A stretch of DNA of 5,407 nucleotides, taken from positions 1 through 5,407 of the forward strand of contig JAFGOZ010000242.1 in NCBI GenBank assembly GCA_016926235.1, given 5' to 3'. The position numbers and the translations under genes are program-made. This DNA comes from Bacteroidales bacterium (GTDB taxonomy: Bacteria; Bacteroidota; Bacteroidia; Bacteroidales; UBA10428). Below, one piece after another: positions 1 to 5,154 of this stretch (its first letter is position 1; the number at the start of each line of letters is the position of its first letter). The notes beneath the pieces are model-generated. The model was not told the DNA's origin. It worked only from the letters and a program-made list of their open reading frames with translations, and ran no database searches.

Positions 1-381
1 TCAAATATTGGAGAATTATTCAGTTACATACCTTTCAGAACCTTCCCTTCGACAGGCAATGGTGATGTAGGATATTTTCTGAAAGGATTTAACTTAAGTC
101 CGTGGATTGTATTTATCCCTGGCACGGCACTGATATTCATGGGTTTGTGGAGGTTTATCTCTCAATATACAAACATGTTATATCATTATCTGGATTTAAA
201 TTCAGCGACAAAATTTATTCATTTTATATTTCTTCATATTGTTTTATACTTTTGGTTTGGAGAAACTGTATATCATTTTTATGGCCCAAATTACTGGACA
301 ATTGTACCATTCATTTTAGGAATAATATCTTTTATTGTATTTAACCCTCTCCGAAAAAAAACGAAAGAAAAATTGATATAA
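1..381 (+). CDS. C-terminal part of a multi-pass membrane protein (possibly M50 peptidase-like)
   Basis: The frame is open from the first base of the window to the TAA at 379-381 and gives 126 residues; the start lies outside the window. Three hydrophobic stretches are visible: around residues 38-58 (SPWIVFIPGTALIFMGLW), 76-95 (FIHFIFLHIVLYFWFGE) and 100-117 (YWTIVPFILGIISFIVF). The protein ends in a strongly basic tail (RKKTKEKLI), which by the positive-inside rule is probably cytoplasmic. The soluble N-terminal segment (IPFRTFPSTGNGDVGYFLKG, then SPW) reminds me of the region after the catalytic segments in membrane proteins related to M50 site-2 peptidases, which often carry a GD..(Y/F) step before a membrane segment. 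The HExxH motif that would settle this is not in the window. Treat the product as an integral membrane protein of unproven function. No neighbour shares its strand. Confidence 0.75.
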   Translation, partial: SNIGELFSYIPFRTFPSTGNGDVGYFLKGFNLSPWIVFIPGTALIFMGLWRFISQYTNMLYHYLDLNSATKFIHFIFLHIVLYFWFGETVYHFYGPNYWTIVPFILGIISFIVFNPLRKKTKEKLI

Positions 382-415
382 ATAAGAACATTAGCCAAAG
401 ATACATGCAATTTCA

Positions 416-495
416 GCAAAACGCTGTGAGGTTATGAGCCCTGCAGTAGTACAGTGTAAAACGATTTGCTGTTAAATTTAACTGAAGCGTTTTGC
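416..495. repeat. long-range inverted repeat GCAAAACGCT / AGCGTTTTGC
   Basis: The left arm GCAAAACGCT (416-425) is the exact reverse complement of AGCGTTTTGC (486-495), so the two would close an 80-base stem-loop. A smaller hairpin (CAGC, loop AAAAC, GCTG at 414-426) overlaps the left arm, and the palindrome GTTAAATTTAAC lies inside the loop. The arms are perfect over 10 bp and do not extend further. Nothing here shows whether this is a folded RNA, the footprint of a mobile element, or coincidence. Confidence 0.5.
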
Positions 496-560
496 CAGCC
501 GATGCTAAAGGCATATCATTACAAAGGGAGGTGAGAAGATTTATATGAGAGATATTCCTT

Positions 561-601
561 AAAATCATTTTTCAGAACACAGCGAATGAAGATGATTTTT
601 T
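561..601 (+). terminator. weak AT-rich hairpin, possible plus-strand terminator
   Basis: Bases 561-572 can pair with 588-599: eight Watson-Crick pairs (AAAATCAT/ATGATTTT) extended by four more that include two G-U pairs. The loop is 15 bases and a T run spans 596-601. It lies 180 bases downstream of the membrane-protein stop and could end that transcript. The stem is almost free of G and C, so it would be a poor intrinsic terminator. Confidence 0.25.
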
Positions 602-679
602 AGTTGATAAATTTCCTAATAACTTATAAAAATAGATACATCAGCTTATCCGCTTTCTTTGTCACGCAAACGTCCAAAC

Positions 680-704
680 AAAAAAAACCTCTCAACAAGA
701 GAAG
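680..704 (-). terminator. intrinsic terminator downstream of the tRNA-Pro fragment
   Basis: Read on the minus strand, CTTCTC, loop TTGTT and GAGAGG form a six-pair stem with one G-U pair, followed at once by eight T. On the plus strand the arms are 688-693 and 699-704 and the A run is 680-687. It begins 23 bases past the discriminator base of the tRNA-Pro fragment, the expected place for a tRNA terminator. It therefore probably belongs to the original, intact tRNA locus, which makes the low-coordinate side the likely host flank. Confidence 0.7.
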
Positions 705-726
705 CTCATTTTATTAAAAACAAATG

Positions 727-772
727 TCGGGGCAGCAGGATTTGAACCTGCGGCCCCCTGCTCCCAAAGCAG
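727..772 (-). tRNA. 3' fragment of tRNA-Pro(TGG), 5' half missing (integration scar)
   Basis: Read on the minus strand, every part of a tRNA 3' half is present: anticodon loop TTTGGGA (768-762) with anticodon TGG at 766-764, anticodon stem 3' strand GCAGG (761-757), five-base variable loop GGGCC (756-752), T stem and loop GCAGG-TTCAAAT-CCTGC (751-735), acceptor 3' strand TGCCCCG (734-728) and discriminator A (727). No CCA is encoded; the next bases are CA. Upstream, the 27-31 strand is ACTGC, pairing at four of five positions, and then all resemblance stops: no D arm and no CGGGGCA acceptor 5' strand is found before 860. The fragment cannot make a tRNA. A 3' remnant ending near the anticodon stem is what tyrosine-recombinase elements leave at the far end after integrating into a tRNA gene, so I read this as an att site. 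Confidence 0.85.
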
Positions 773-807
773 TTGTCAATTATATTTAAATTATTGTTTT
801 TATTAAC

Positions 808-818
808 CAGGATTCCTG
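808..818. repeat. 11-base palindrome CAGGA-T-TCCTG near the att fragment
   Basis: Perfect 5-bp arms (808-812 and 814-818) flank one central base. The palindrome lies 35 bases inside the tRNA fragment and directly beside the two TTTTGTACAC repeats. It may be part of a recombinase or accessory-factor binding region, but this rests on position only. Confidence 0.35.
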
Positions 819-841
819 TTTTGTACACGAATTTTGTACAC
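819..841. repeat. direct repeats TTTTGTACAC x2, candidate integrase arm-type sites
   Basis: TTTTGTACAC occurs at 819-828 and again, identically, at 832-841, a period of 13 bases. Integrated elements that use tRNA genes commonly carry short direct repeats of about 10 bp within 50-150 bases of the core site, where the N-terminal domain of the integrase binds. The position, on the presumed element side of the tRNA-Pro remnant, fits this. No integrase gene is present in the window, so the assignment is inference. Confidence 0.45.
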
Positions 842-911
842 ATCTCTTTGTATTAAGATAACTATAAGAGTAAATTATCTTAAACTCATCATACTAAAAA
901 TTGATCACAAT

Positions 912-945
912 AAAAAAGCCCCGCAAATAAACGGGGCTTTTATTT
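912..945 (-). terminator. strong intrinsic terminator of hicBA (potentially bidirectional)
   Basis: AAAAGCCCCG (914-923) pairs perfectly with CGGGGCTTTT (932-941) across an eight-base loop. On the minus strand the stem runs into TTTTTT (917-912); on the plus strand it is also followed by T-rich sequence (938-945), so it could act both ways. The hicA stop codon (942-940) overlaps the first stem bases, so the operon has essentially no 3' untranslated region before the hairpin. Confidence 0.85.
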
Positions 946-1167
946 ACATTTTTTTAAATATTTAAAATACTCAGGTCTTGTCATTTTTGCACTTCTAAGT
1001 AAACCATGTATTATGTCTAAACCTACACTGTCATATTTAGGAATAGGGCGAATGCAATCATCTCTAACATATTGTATATGGCTGCTTTTTTCTCTGTCGA
1101 AAACAAATCCTGCTTTTTCAAATATACAAACCAGGACCCGCCAATGTACAGGTGTCAGGCGTGGCAT
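940..1167 (-). CDS. hicA: HicA-family toxin (predicted mRNA interferase)
   Basis: This 75-residue protein begins MPRLTPVHWRVL and has the HicA layout: helix (VHWRVLVCIFEKAGF), beta strands around REKSSHIQYVRDD, and a closing helix with RPEYFKYLKK. HicA toxins have a double-stranded-RNA-binding-like fold and cleave mRNA; His30, in SSHIQY, matches the catalytic histidine of the family GSH motif. Two things are unusual. The glycine of GSH is serine here, and the usual RPVVIP-type strand is altered to RPIPKYDSV, so activity may differ from typical members. The start overlaps the end of hicB by 13 bases, which implies translational coupling; an AGGG sits almost on top of the ATG instead of a well-spaced Shine-Dalgarno. 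The length is normal for HicA and the frame is intact, so the pair looks functional. Confidence 0.85.
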   Translation of the reverse strand: MPRLTPVHWRVLVCIFEKAGFVFDREKSSHIQYVRDDCIRPIPKYDSVGLDIIHGLLRSAKMTRPEYFKYLKKCK

Positions 1168-1493
1168 ACCCTACGAGAATCTTTTGGGGCAATTAAATGA
1201 ATTGGGATGTTAATAAATTCCTCTTTTGAAGAAGAATCTAATTCTTTTTCAACAACTTCTTCATGATAGAGTTTGAATCCACACTCTTTCAATACTGCAT
1301 CCAAAGTACCCCGTTTAATGCAGGATTCTAAAAACATTACAAGTGCTTCTCTTAAATTTTTCTTAGCTTCTTGTTCGTTTCTTCCTTGTGACAACACATC
1401 AAGAATAGGACAGCAGGATATAAACCATTCACCCTCTTTTTTAATTACCATAGGTAACCGAAATTTTAGATTCATTACTACTGATGATTTCAT
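1155..1493 (-). CDS. hicB: HicB-family antitoxin
   Basis: This 112-residue protein has the HicB partial RNase H-like fold: a first strand LKFRLPMVIKKEGEWFISCCPILDVLSQG, then NEQEAKKNLREALVMFLESCIKRG, matching the family pattern of a strand pair, a ...SQG turn and an EA..N..EA helix. HicB binds and blocks HicA and usually represses its own operon. The C-terminal part (EFINIPIHLIAPKDSRRVCHA) recalls a HicB subgroup ending in a short IP/VP strand and CHA that overlaps hicA. I see no clear helix-turn-helix; any DNA contact would have to come from this short tail. The antitoxin gene precedes the toxin gene, the usual hicBA order for this subgroup. The first ATG has only a weak AAGAG upstream. A later in-frame ATG (residue 7) has no better site, so I kept the first. 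Confidence 0.85.
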   Translation of the reverse strand: MKSSVVMNLKFRLPMVIKKEGEWFISCCPILDVLSQGRNEQEAKKNLREALVMFLESCIKRGTLDAVLKECGFKLYHEEVVEKELDSSSKEEFINIPIHLIAPKDSRRVCHA

Positions 1494-1511
1494 TTTGTAA
1501 TCTCTTGTATT

Positions 1512-1548
1512 ATTGTATTGACCTGCAAAATATACCTGTTAGAAGGTA
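1512..1548 (-). promoter_or_regulatory. candidate hicBA promoter/operator region with dyad
   Basis: TACCT (1533-1537) and AGGTA (1544-1548) form a dyad with a six-base spacer, and ACCTG recurs at 1521-1525 and 1534-1538. On the minus strand, -10-like hexamers TATATT (1534-1529) and TACAAT (1517-1512) lie 20-40 bases before the hicB start. No good -35 box is visible for either. Autoregulation by HicB is known for the family, so a dyad here is a reasonable operator candidate, but the arms are short. Confidence 0.25.
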
Positions 1549-1560
1549 ATTTTTACTAAA

Positions 1561-1766
1561 TAAATGATAGAATATGGTTATGGATAGCACCTCCAGATGT
1601 AGACATATATTGCACAATTTATTCCACAAAGTCAAGTAGAAATATGACATTTAACAAGAGAATTCGAGCAAAACGTATGCCATGAAGTCATATAATAATA
1701 ACGATTTTATTATAGCTATTGTTTCATCCTTAATATTTACACTTTATCAAAATCTTAATATCTTAA
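1561..1766. other. AT-rich intergenic stretch, no gene seen
   Basis: Between the hicBA upstream region and the end of the beta-barrel remnant I see no coding frame with a ribosome-binding site. There is a short direct repeat (ATCTTAAT twice, near 1753-1767) and an AT-only inverted repeat around 1694-1716 (ATAATAA ... TTTATTAT). Neither has a clear role. Confidence 0.4.
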
Positions 1767-2088
1767 TCAATATATCAGTTGGAAAATATAAGATAATCCG
1801 ACATTCAATCCTTCTGGGCTTGAAATATAGCCAATATTTAGACTGGTATTTTTTTCAATGATTATTATTAGCCCTCCAAATACATTTAATTCTGATGAAC
1901 CAACATCTGGATCTTCTATCCAATATTTTCCATTTGTTTGTACCTAAAATCTCAAATGGATCGTAATATTGCCTATAGCCTACTATTGGCGTATATCCTA
2001 AACCGGCATATAGATAGAATAGCATGAGCAAGGGCAGGGTTATACCCAAATCTATAGTAAAACTACCATCGTCTTTCTTGTTGGAGCT
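1767..2088 (-). pseudogene. C-terminal remnant of an outer-membrane beta-barrel protein, frameshifted
   Basis: Two adjoining frames together read as one protein of 106 residues. The first (51 codons, 2088-1936) gives SSNKKDDGSFTIDLG... YLYAGLGYTPIVGYRQYYD; the second (55 codons, 1934-1770, stop 1769-1767) gives NGKYWIEDPD... LNVFGGLIIIIEKNTSLNIGY... GLNVGLSYIFQLIY. Alternating strands with YAGLGY, GG-LI, LNIGY and a final GLSYIFQ strand are typical of the last hairpins of small outer-membrane barrels. The frame changes at the AAA at 1935-1933, where removing one A restores continuity, so this is one inserted base or a sequencing error. Upstream, the frame meets a TGA (2091-2089) that belongs to the end of the 97-bp palindromic element, so the 5' part of the gene is lost or was displaced by it. 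No start or ribosome-binding site remains. The original family and partner are unknown; it follows the lipoprotein gene on the same strand. Confidence 0.65.
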
Positions 2089-2184
2089 TCACATTTGGGT
2101 TTTCAACCCCCTTTTGATCCCCGAATCGGGTATGATTATAGCCCATTTTGACCAAAATGTTTCACATTCCTGGGGAAATGTGAA
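2088..2184. mobile_element. 97-bp palindrome-rich element with 9-bp terminal inverted repeats (MITE-like)
   Basis: The ends are TTCACATTT (2088-2096) and AAATGTGAA (2176-2184), an exact 9-bp inverted repeat. Between them lie, in order, GGGTT-TTC-AACCC (2097-2109), CCCGA-A-TCGGG (2120-2130), CATTTTG-AC-CAAAATG (2144-2159) and TTTCACATT...AATGTGAAA (2160-2168/2177-2185). The last hairpin reuses the right terminal repeat, so two mutually exclusive folds are possible. The element has no gene of its own but stays free of stop codons in one frame on each strand almost throughout. No target-site duplication is obvious. It abuts the truncated beta-barrel gene exactly at its left end. It is either a small non-autonomous transposon or a dispersed palindromic repeat; I do not recognise a named family. 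Confidence 0.55.
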
Positions 2185-2223
2185 AGAAGTATATAAAGGT
2201 TGTGGAAATTTAATCTTCAGTTT

Positions 2224-2243
2224 GTCAATAGAGATTAATTGAC
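2224..2243. repeat. small inverted repeat GTCAAT / ATTGAC
   Basis: Six-base arms (2224-2229 and 2238-2243) flank an eight-base loop in the stretch between the lipoprotein stop and the palindromic element. There is no T run on either strand, so it is not a convincing terminator. Nothing else was found between 2185 and 2306. Confidence 0.3.
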
Positions 2244-2306
2244 TTGATTTGTTCTTTGTACAGTTGATTTTCAAAACTCATTTTTACAATCAGACATTAA
2301 TATCAT

Positions 2307-3482
2307 TCACTTATATTTTAATGATAAATTGGCTAAATACAATTCTGAACCAGCTTTCGGATCATTTGCCATAACACCAAATTTTATTTGAATTTTCCTG
2401 ATCTGATTAGATTGGACTGATAATAAATTATTTGTTATTTCTCTTTGTATATCTAACTGATAATTTTGAAATAGCTTTTCAGAAGGTATTCGAATATTAT
2501 GAACCTGGTTTGTATCTTCCGGCCCACGAGGAACACCGACCAGAGGAGAATTTGTAAAAATATTCTTAACACTATTAAAAAGGTGAGTTGCACCAATCGC
2601 ATGATTTTTTGCATCTAAATAGACAACTGAAATAAATGTTGTTCCTGTTCCACTAAATCCTATAAACATTCCTTCCCAGGATTTCATTTGGAAAGTTGCC
2701 TCAAAAATCAAATCTGTACCTGCCACTTCTATTTCTTGTGAGAACTCGACCTTGTTTTTTCCCTGATGATGTAAATATAGGCCATTGACGCCCAATGAGT
2801 TTATGAAAGTTTGTTGAACTTTTGTTGCACCACCTTGAATTTTATCCATTCTTCTTTGCCATCCAATATCTAATGATTGTGAAAAATCACCATTAATAAG
2901 CAGATTACTATTTGACTTGTAAACAGGCGATATTGGATGGGGATCAAGGGTCAGTCGTATACGATTGTTCAGAGCAATCACTTCATTGGTTGTGGTCAAG
3001 TATCCTGTTGCAGACGCTAGGACCTCGCCGGTTTCTGTTTTAACAATTCGGGAAGACACGCGATATCGTCCTTGCCCTTTTTCGATTGAACCAAAGACAA
3101 CAGCTGAAGCACCAAAGAATTTTCCGATTCGAGCAGCACTTTTTTCATCGATGTAGCCGGTTTGCCCTAACTGAGGTTCACTTAATACTTTACTCATATC
3201 TATCCGTTCGACAATTTGATACCCGCTTTTAAACATTACATCAATAAGTTGATTAGCCAGGGAAACGCCAAGATCAGTAACACGATTGTTATAGTCTGTA
3301 AATTCTATCACAGCAATTTGATATCCAGATTCAGACTTTAAAGTAACCTCAAATTGTTGTACAATATTTTGGGCTGTTTCAACAATCGGATCTTTTTGTA
3401 CCTGAACGATAGAATTTTGATTTTGAGTGCTAGCACAAGCAAATAATAATAGTAAAAATAAAACCACATTATAAATTTTCAT
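2307..3482 (-). CDS. outer-membrane-type lipoprotein: FlgO/CsgG-like domain plus galactose-binding-like beta-sandwich
   Basis: I start this 391-residue protein at the ATG at 3482. It has GGAGG eight bases upstream (3495-3491), whereas the earlier in-frame ATG (3497) overlaps that Shine-Dalgarno. From this start a lipoprotein signal peptide is clear: MKIYNVV, a leucine-rich core, and lipobox LFAC with Cys16 as the lipidated residue and Ala at +2, compatible with the outer membrane. Residues about 30-160 resemble the FlgO/CsgG/LpoB-like fold: YQIAVIEFTD strand, a helix with LANQLIDVMFKSGYQIVER, then GKFFGASAVVFGSIEKG and RIVKTETGEVLASATG. From about 183, NLLINGDFS...GW opens a second domain that closes with LYLANLSLKYK at the C-terminus, the pattern of carbohydrate-binding (CBM4/9-like) jelly rolls. 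The gene follows the TPR gene by 39 bases on the same strand. Predicted role: a periplasm-facing envelope lipoprotein; the ligand is unknown. Confidence 0.75.
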   Translation of the reverse strand: MKIYNVVLFLLLLFACASTQNQNSIVQVQKDPIVETAQNIVQQFEVTLKSESGYQIAVIEFTDYNNRVTDLGVSLANQLIDVMFKSGYQIVERIDMSKVLSEPQLGQTGYIDEKSAARIGKFFGASAVVFGSIEKGQGRYRVSSRIVKTETGEVLASATGYLTTTNEVIALNNRIRLTLDPHPISPVYKSNSNLLINGDFSQSLDIGWQRRMDKIQGGATKVQQTFINSLGVNGLYLHHQGKNKVEFSQEIEVAGTDLIFEATFQMKSWEGMFIGFSGTGTTFISVVYLDAKNHAIGATHLFNSVKNIFTNSPLVGVPRGPEDTNQVHNIRIPSEKLFQNYQLDIQREITNNLLSVQSNQIRKIQIKFGVMANDPKAGSELYLANLSLKYK

Positions 3483-3521
3483 GATTTTATCCTCCATAAA
3501 ACATTTTATTAAAACTCAATA

Positions 3522-5096
3522 TCAGTTTTGGCACCTCGTTGCCATCTCTTCACACAATTTTGCCTTGGCCTGATCACCGAAATTTTCATAGATTTCTGCC
3601 AGCAAATTCCAGCCCTGTACATAATGCGGAGCTATTTTTGTCAATTTTTCGGCATATCTGAAGGCTTCTTTCCATTTCTCCTGGCTTCCATATAGAACCA
3701 CAAGATAATGCATAATTCGATTTCGTGAATACTTCTGATTATCCAATTCCAATGCCTTCAGATAGCTTCGCTCGGCATCTTCATACATCCCATTATGATG
3801 TTGTGCAATACCGAGATGATACCACAAATTATCTGAAGCAGGATAAATTGCTAAAAGCGTTTCAAAAACGAATATCGCATCAAAGTAACACTGCTTTTTA
3901 ATAAATAATTCTCCAATATCACTAAGTATACTGAGCTCATGCGCATCTATTTCGAGCAATCTTCTTACATTAAATTTTGCCTCCTCCAAGCGGTCTGATT
4001 TCAATTGAACGATGACAAGGTGCATCCATCCGCCTGCATATTCCGGCAGCATCTCGACTAAATTTGTAAAGAAATTTAGAGCTATATCAAAATGTTTATT
4101 GTCATTATACACGCGTCCCAAAGATTGCAGAACATACCAGCTGTCCGGAACAGTCATATGCAATTTCTTCAGAGCGTTCAGATTTTTTCTTTTACTCGAA
4201 ATATTTTCATGGTACCAAATCCATACATAGCCGTCATAGTATTGAGGTTCAAATTCAAGAGTATGCCGGATATATTTTTTGCATTCCTGAATCTCACCCT
4301 TTAGTGCATGTAAATAAATCAAATGCTCCAGGGCATTAAATGATTTTGGATCATTAACAAACAAGGTTCGAAATGTTTGAACAGCTTTATCAATATACCT
4401 GGCTTCTACCTGCATTTCACCAAGAAGCGACAATACACAGGGCATCTCAGGTAACAGGGTTTCAAGTCTTTCCAGATAAATACATGCCTTTTTGTAGTCT
4501 TTCACCTGCTCATAATAGAGTCCCAGTTCTTCAAGTGCGCATATATTGTTTTCATCAAGTTCAATCGCCTTTTCATAATAGTCTTTACATTTGGTATGGT
4601 CTCCAAACATCTCCACCCAGCCCCTGAAATACCAGGCATAGGACATTCCTGGATTGACAGCAATGCAGCGCTCTGCTGTCTCCCTTAATTTTTTCTTTTC
4701 AACTTCTCTTTGATAAATAAAGCAGATATGCAGCAATGCGAACTCATTTTGGGGATCAATGTCAAGAACCCGTTGAAAAGTTTCTTCAGCATTCACATTA
4801 CTGTAGAGCATCAGATAGCTGACAGCAAGGCGATTCAAGGCTTCGATATTTTGGGGATCATGATCAAGTATTTCATTATAAATCTGGATGGAAACCGATC
4901 GGTCACCATCCTGCTGCATAAGAATTGCCAGTTTAAAACGCATTTCGATTAGATTAGGTTGGACTTTTAACCGCGATTTACATTTTCGTATTTCATCCTC
5001 GGGATTATCAAACCAATGCGACTGTTCAAGCTGATTTAGATACAGGTCTGTATAAGTGTAAAATATGGGGCCATATGCTGAGCGTTCTGAGATCAT
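3522..5096 (-). CDS. TPR-repeat solenoid protein (524 residues), cytoplasmic scaffold
   Basis: The whole protein from about residue 47 to 523 is built of roughly fourteen 34-residue tetratricopeptide repeats. Examples start at 47, 81, 115, 149, 182, 216, 250, 317, 351, 385, 419 and 490, with typical endings such as AEETFQRVLDIDP, CKDYYEKAIELD, AERSYLKALELD and AFRYAEKLTKIAP, and helix A cores such as WYHLGIAQHHNGMYEDA. The first 46 residues (MISERSAYGPIFYTYTDLYL...) are a non-repeat cap. There is no signal peptide or membrane segment, so it should be cytoplasmic. TPR solenoids bind peptides or proteins; no catalytic domain is fused to this one. The start is supported by AGAGGGG ten bases before the ATG (5113-5107). 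It lies 58 bases after the VWA-like gene and 39 before the lipoprotein, all on one strand, which suggests an operon. The binding partner cannot be read from the sequence. Confidence 0.85.
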   Translation of the reverse strand: MISERSAYGPIFYTYTDLYLNQLEQSHWFDNPEDEIRKCKSRLKVQPNLIEMRFKLAILMQQDGDRSVSIQIYNEILDHDPQNIEALNRLAVSYLMLYSNVNAEETFQRVLDIDPQNEFALLHICFIYQREVEKKKLRETAERCIAVNPGMSYAWYFRGWVEMFGDHTKCKDYYEKAIELDENNICALEELGLYYEQVKDYKKACIYLERLETLLPEMPCVLSLLGEMQVEARYIDKAVQTFRTLFVNDPKSFNALEHLIYLHALKGEIQECKKYIRHTLEFEPQYYDGYVWIWYHENISSKRKNLNALKKLHMTVPDSWYVLQSLGRVYNDNKHFDIALNFFTNLVEMLPEYAGGWMHLVIVQLKSDRLEEAKFNVRRLLEIDAHELSILSDIGELFIKKQCYFDAIFVFETLLAIYPASDNLWYHLGIAQHHNGMYEDAERSYLKALELDNQKYSRNRIMHYLVVLYGSQEKWKEAFRYAEKLTKIAPHYVQGWNLLAEIYENFGDQAKAKLCEEMATRCQN

Positions 5097-5147
5097 TTAT
5101 TAATATCCCCTCTGGACCTGAAGAATGAATATGGCTCATGCCTTAGC

Positions 5148-5153
5148 ATTATA
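5148..5153 (-). promoter_or_regulatory. TATAAT-like -10 before the TPR gene (weak)
   Basis: TATAAT reads on the minus strand at 5153-5148, just after the VWA-like stop codon, with TGATTA before it. The bases 16-18 upstream (GGTGAG) do not look like a -35 box. It could give an internal promoter for the TPR and lipoprotein genes, but in AT-rich DNA such a hexamer is common. Confidence 0.2.
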
Positions 5154-5154
5154 A

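Larger units (their letters stand above)
382..679. other. gene-poor intergenic region with inverted repeats
   Basis: I see no convincing gene in this stretch. It contains a 10-bp inverted repeat with a 60-base spacer (416-425 and 486-495), a perfect 12-bp palindrome GTTAAATTTAAC at 471-482, and a strong Shine-Dalgarno-like run AAAGGGAGGTGAG at 523-535. The only ATG behind that run, at 545, opens a five-codon frame (MRDIP, stop at 560-562). An AT-rich hairpin follows at 561-599. The ribosome-binding-site-like run with so short a frame could be the start of a decayed gene, a leader peptide, or chance. Confidence 0.5.

Noticed and set aside
102..344. 80-codon frame overlapping the membrane protein in another phase
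   Set aside because: The other frame is open from base 1 and has regular membrane segments and a basic tail, so this one is out-of-phase noise in AT-rich DNA.
416..495. Integron attC-like site suggested by the 80-base inverted repeat and the GTTAAATTTAAC palindrome
   Set aside because: The arms GCAAAACGCT/AGCGTTTTGC do not carry the RYYYAAC and GTTRRRY core boxes at the ends, and there is no cassette-like gene or second copy.
727..860. A complete tRNA-Pro gene, possibly with an intron
   Set aside because: No D arm or 5' acceptor strand is found upstream on the minus strand, and the space before hicA is too short and unstructured for a tRNA intron.
1013..1500. Plus-strand frames of 66 and 75 codons opposite hicA and hicB
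   Set aside because: They are antisense shadows of well-recognised HicA and HicB genes and have no ribosome-binding site.
1855..2049. A separate 64-residue protein starting from TTG
   Set aside because: It has no Shine-Dalgarno. Its first half reads through from upstream as barrel sequence and its tail after residue 38 is the out-of-frame part created by the frameshift.
2024..2274. Open frames of 72 (plus) and 61 (minus) codons across the palindromic element
   Set aside because: Both owe their length to the stop-free palindromic repeat, lack ribosome-binding sites and have no recognisable domain. They overlap each other and the barrel remnant.
2965..4952. Several plus-strand frames of 63-84 codons opposite the lipoprotein and TPR genes
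   Set aside because: All lie opposite clear repeat- or domain-bearing proteins and show no domain or initiation signal of their own.
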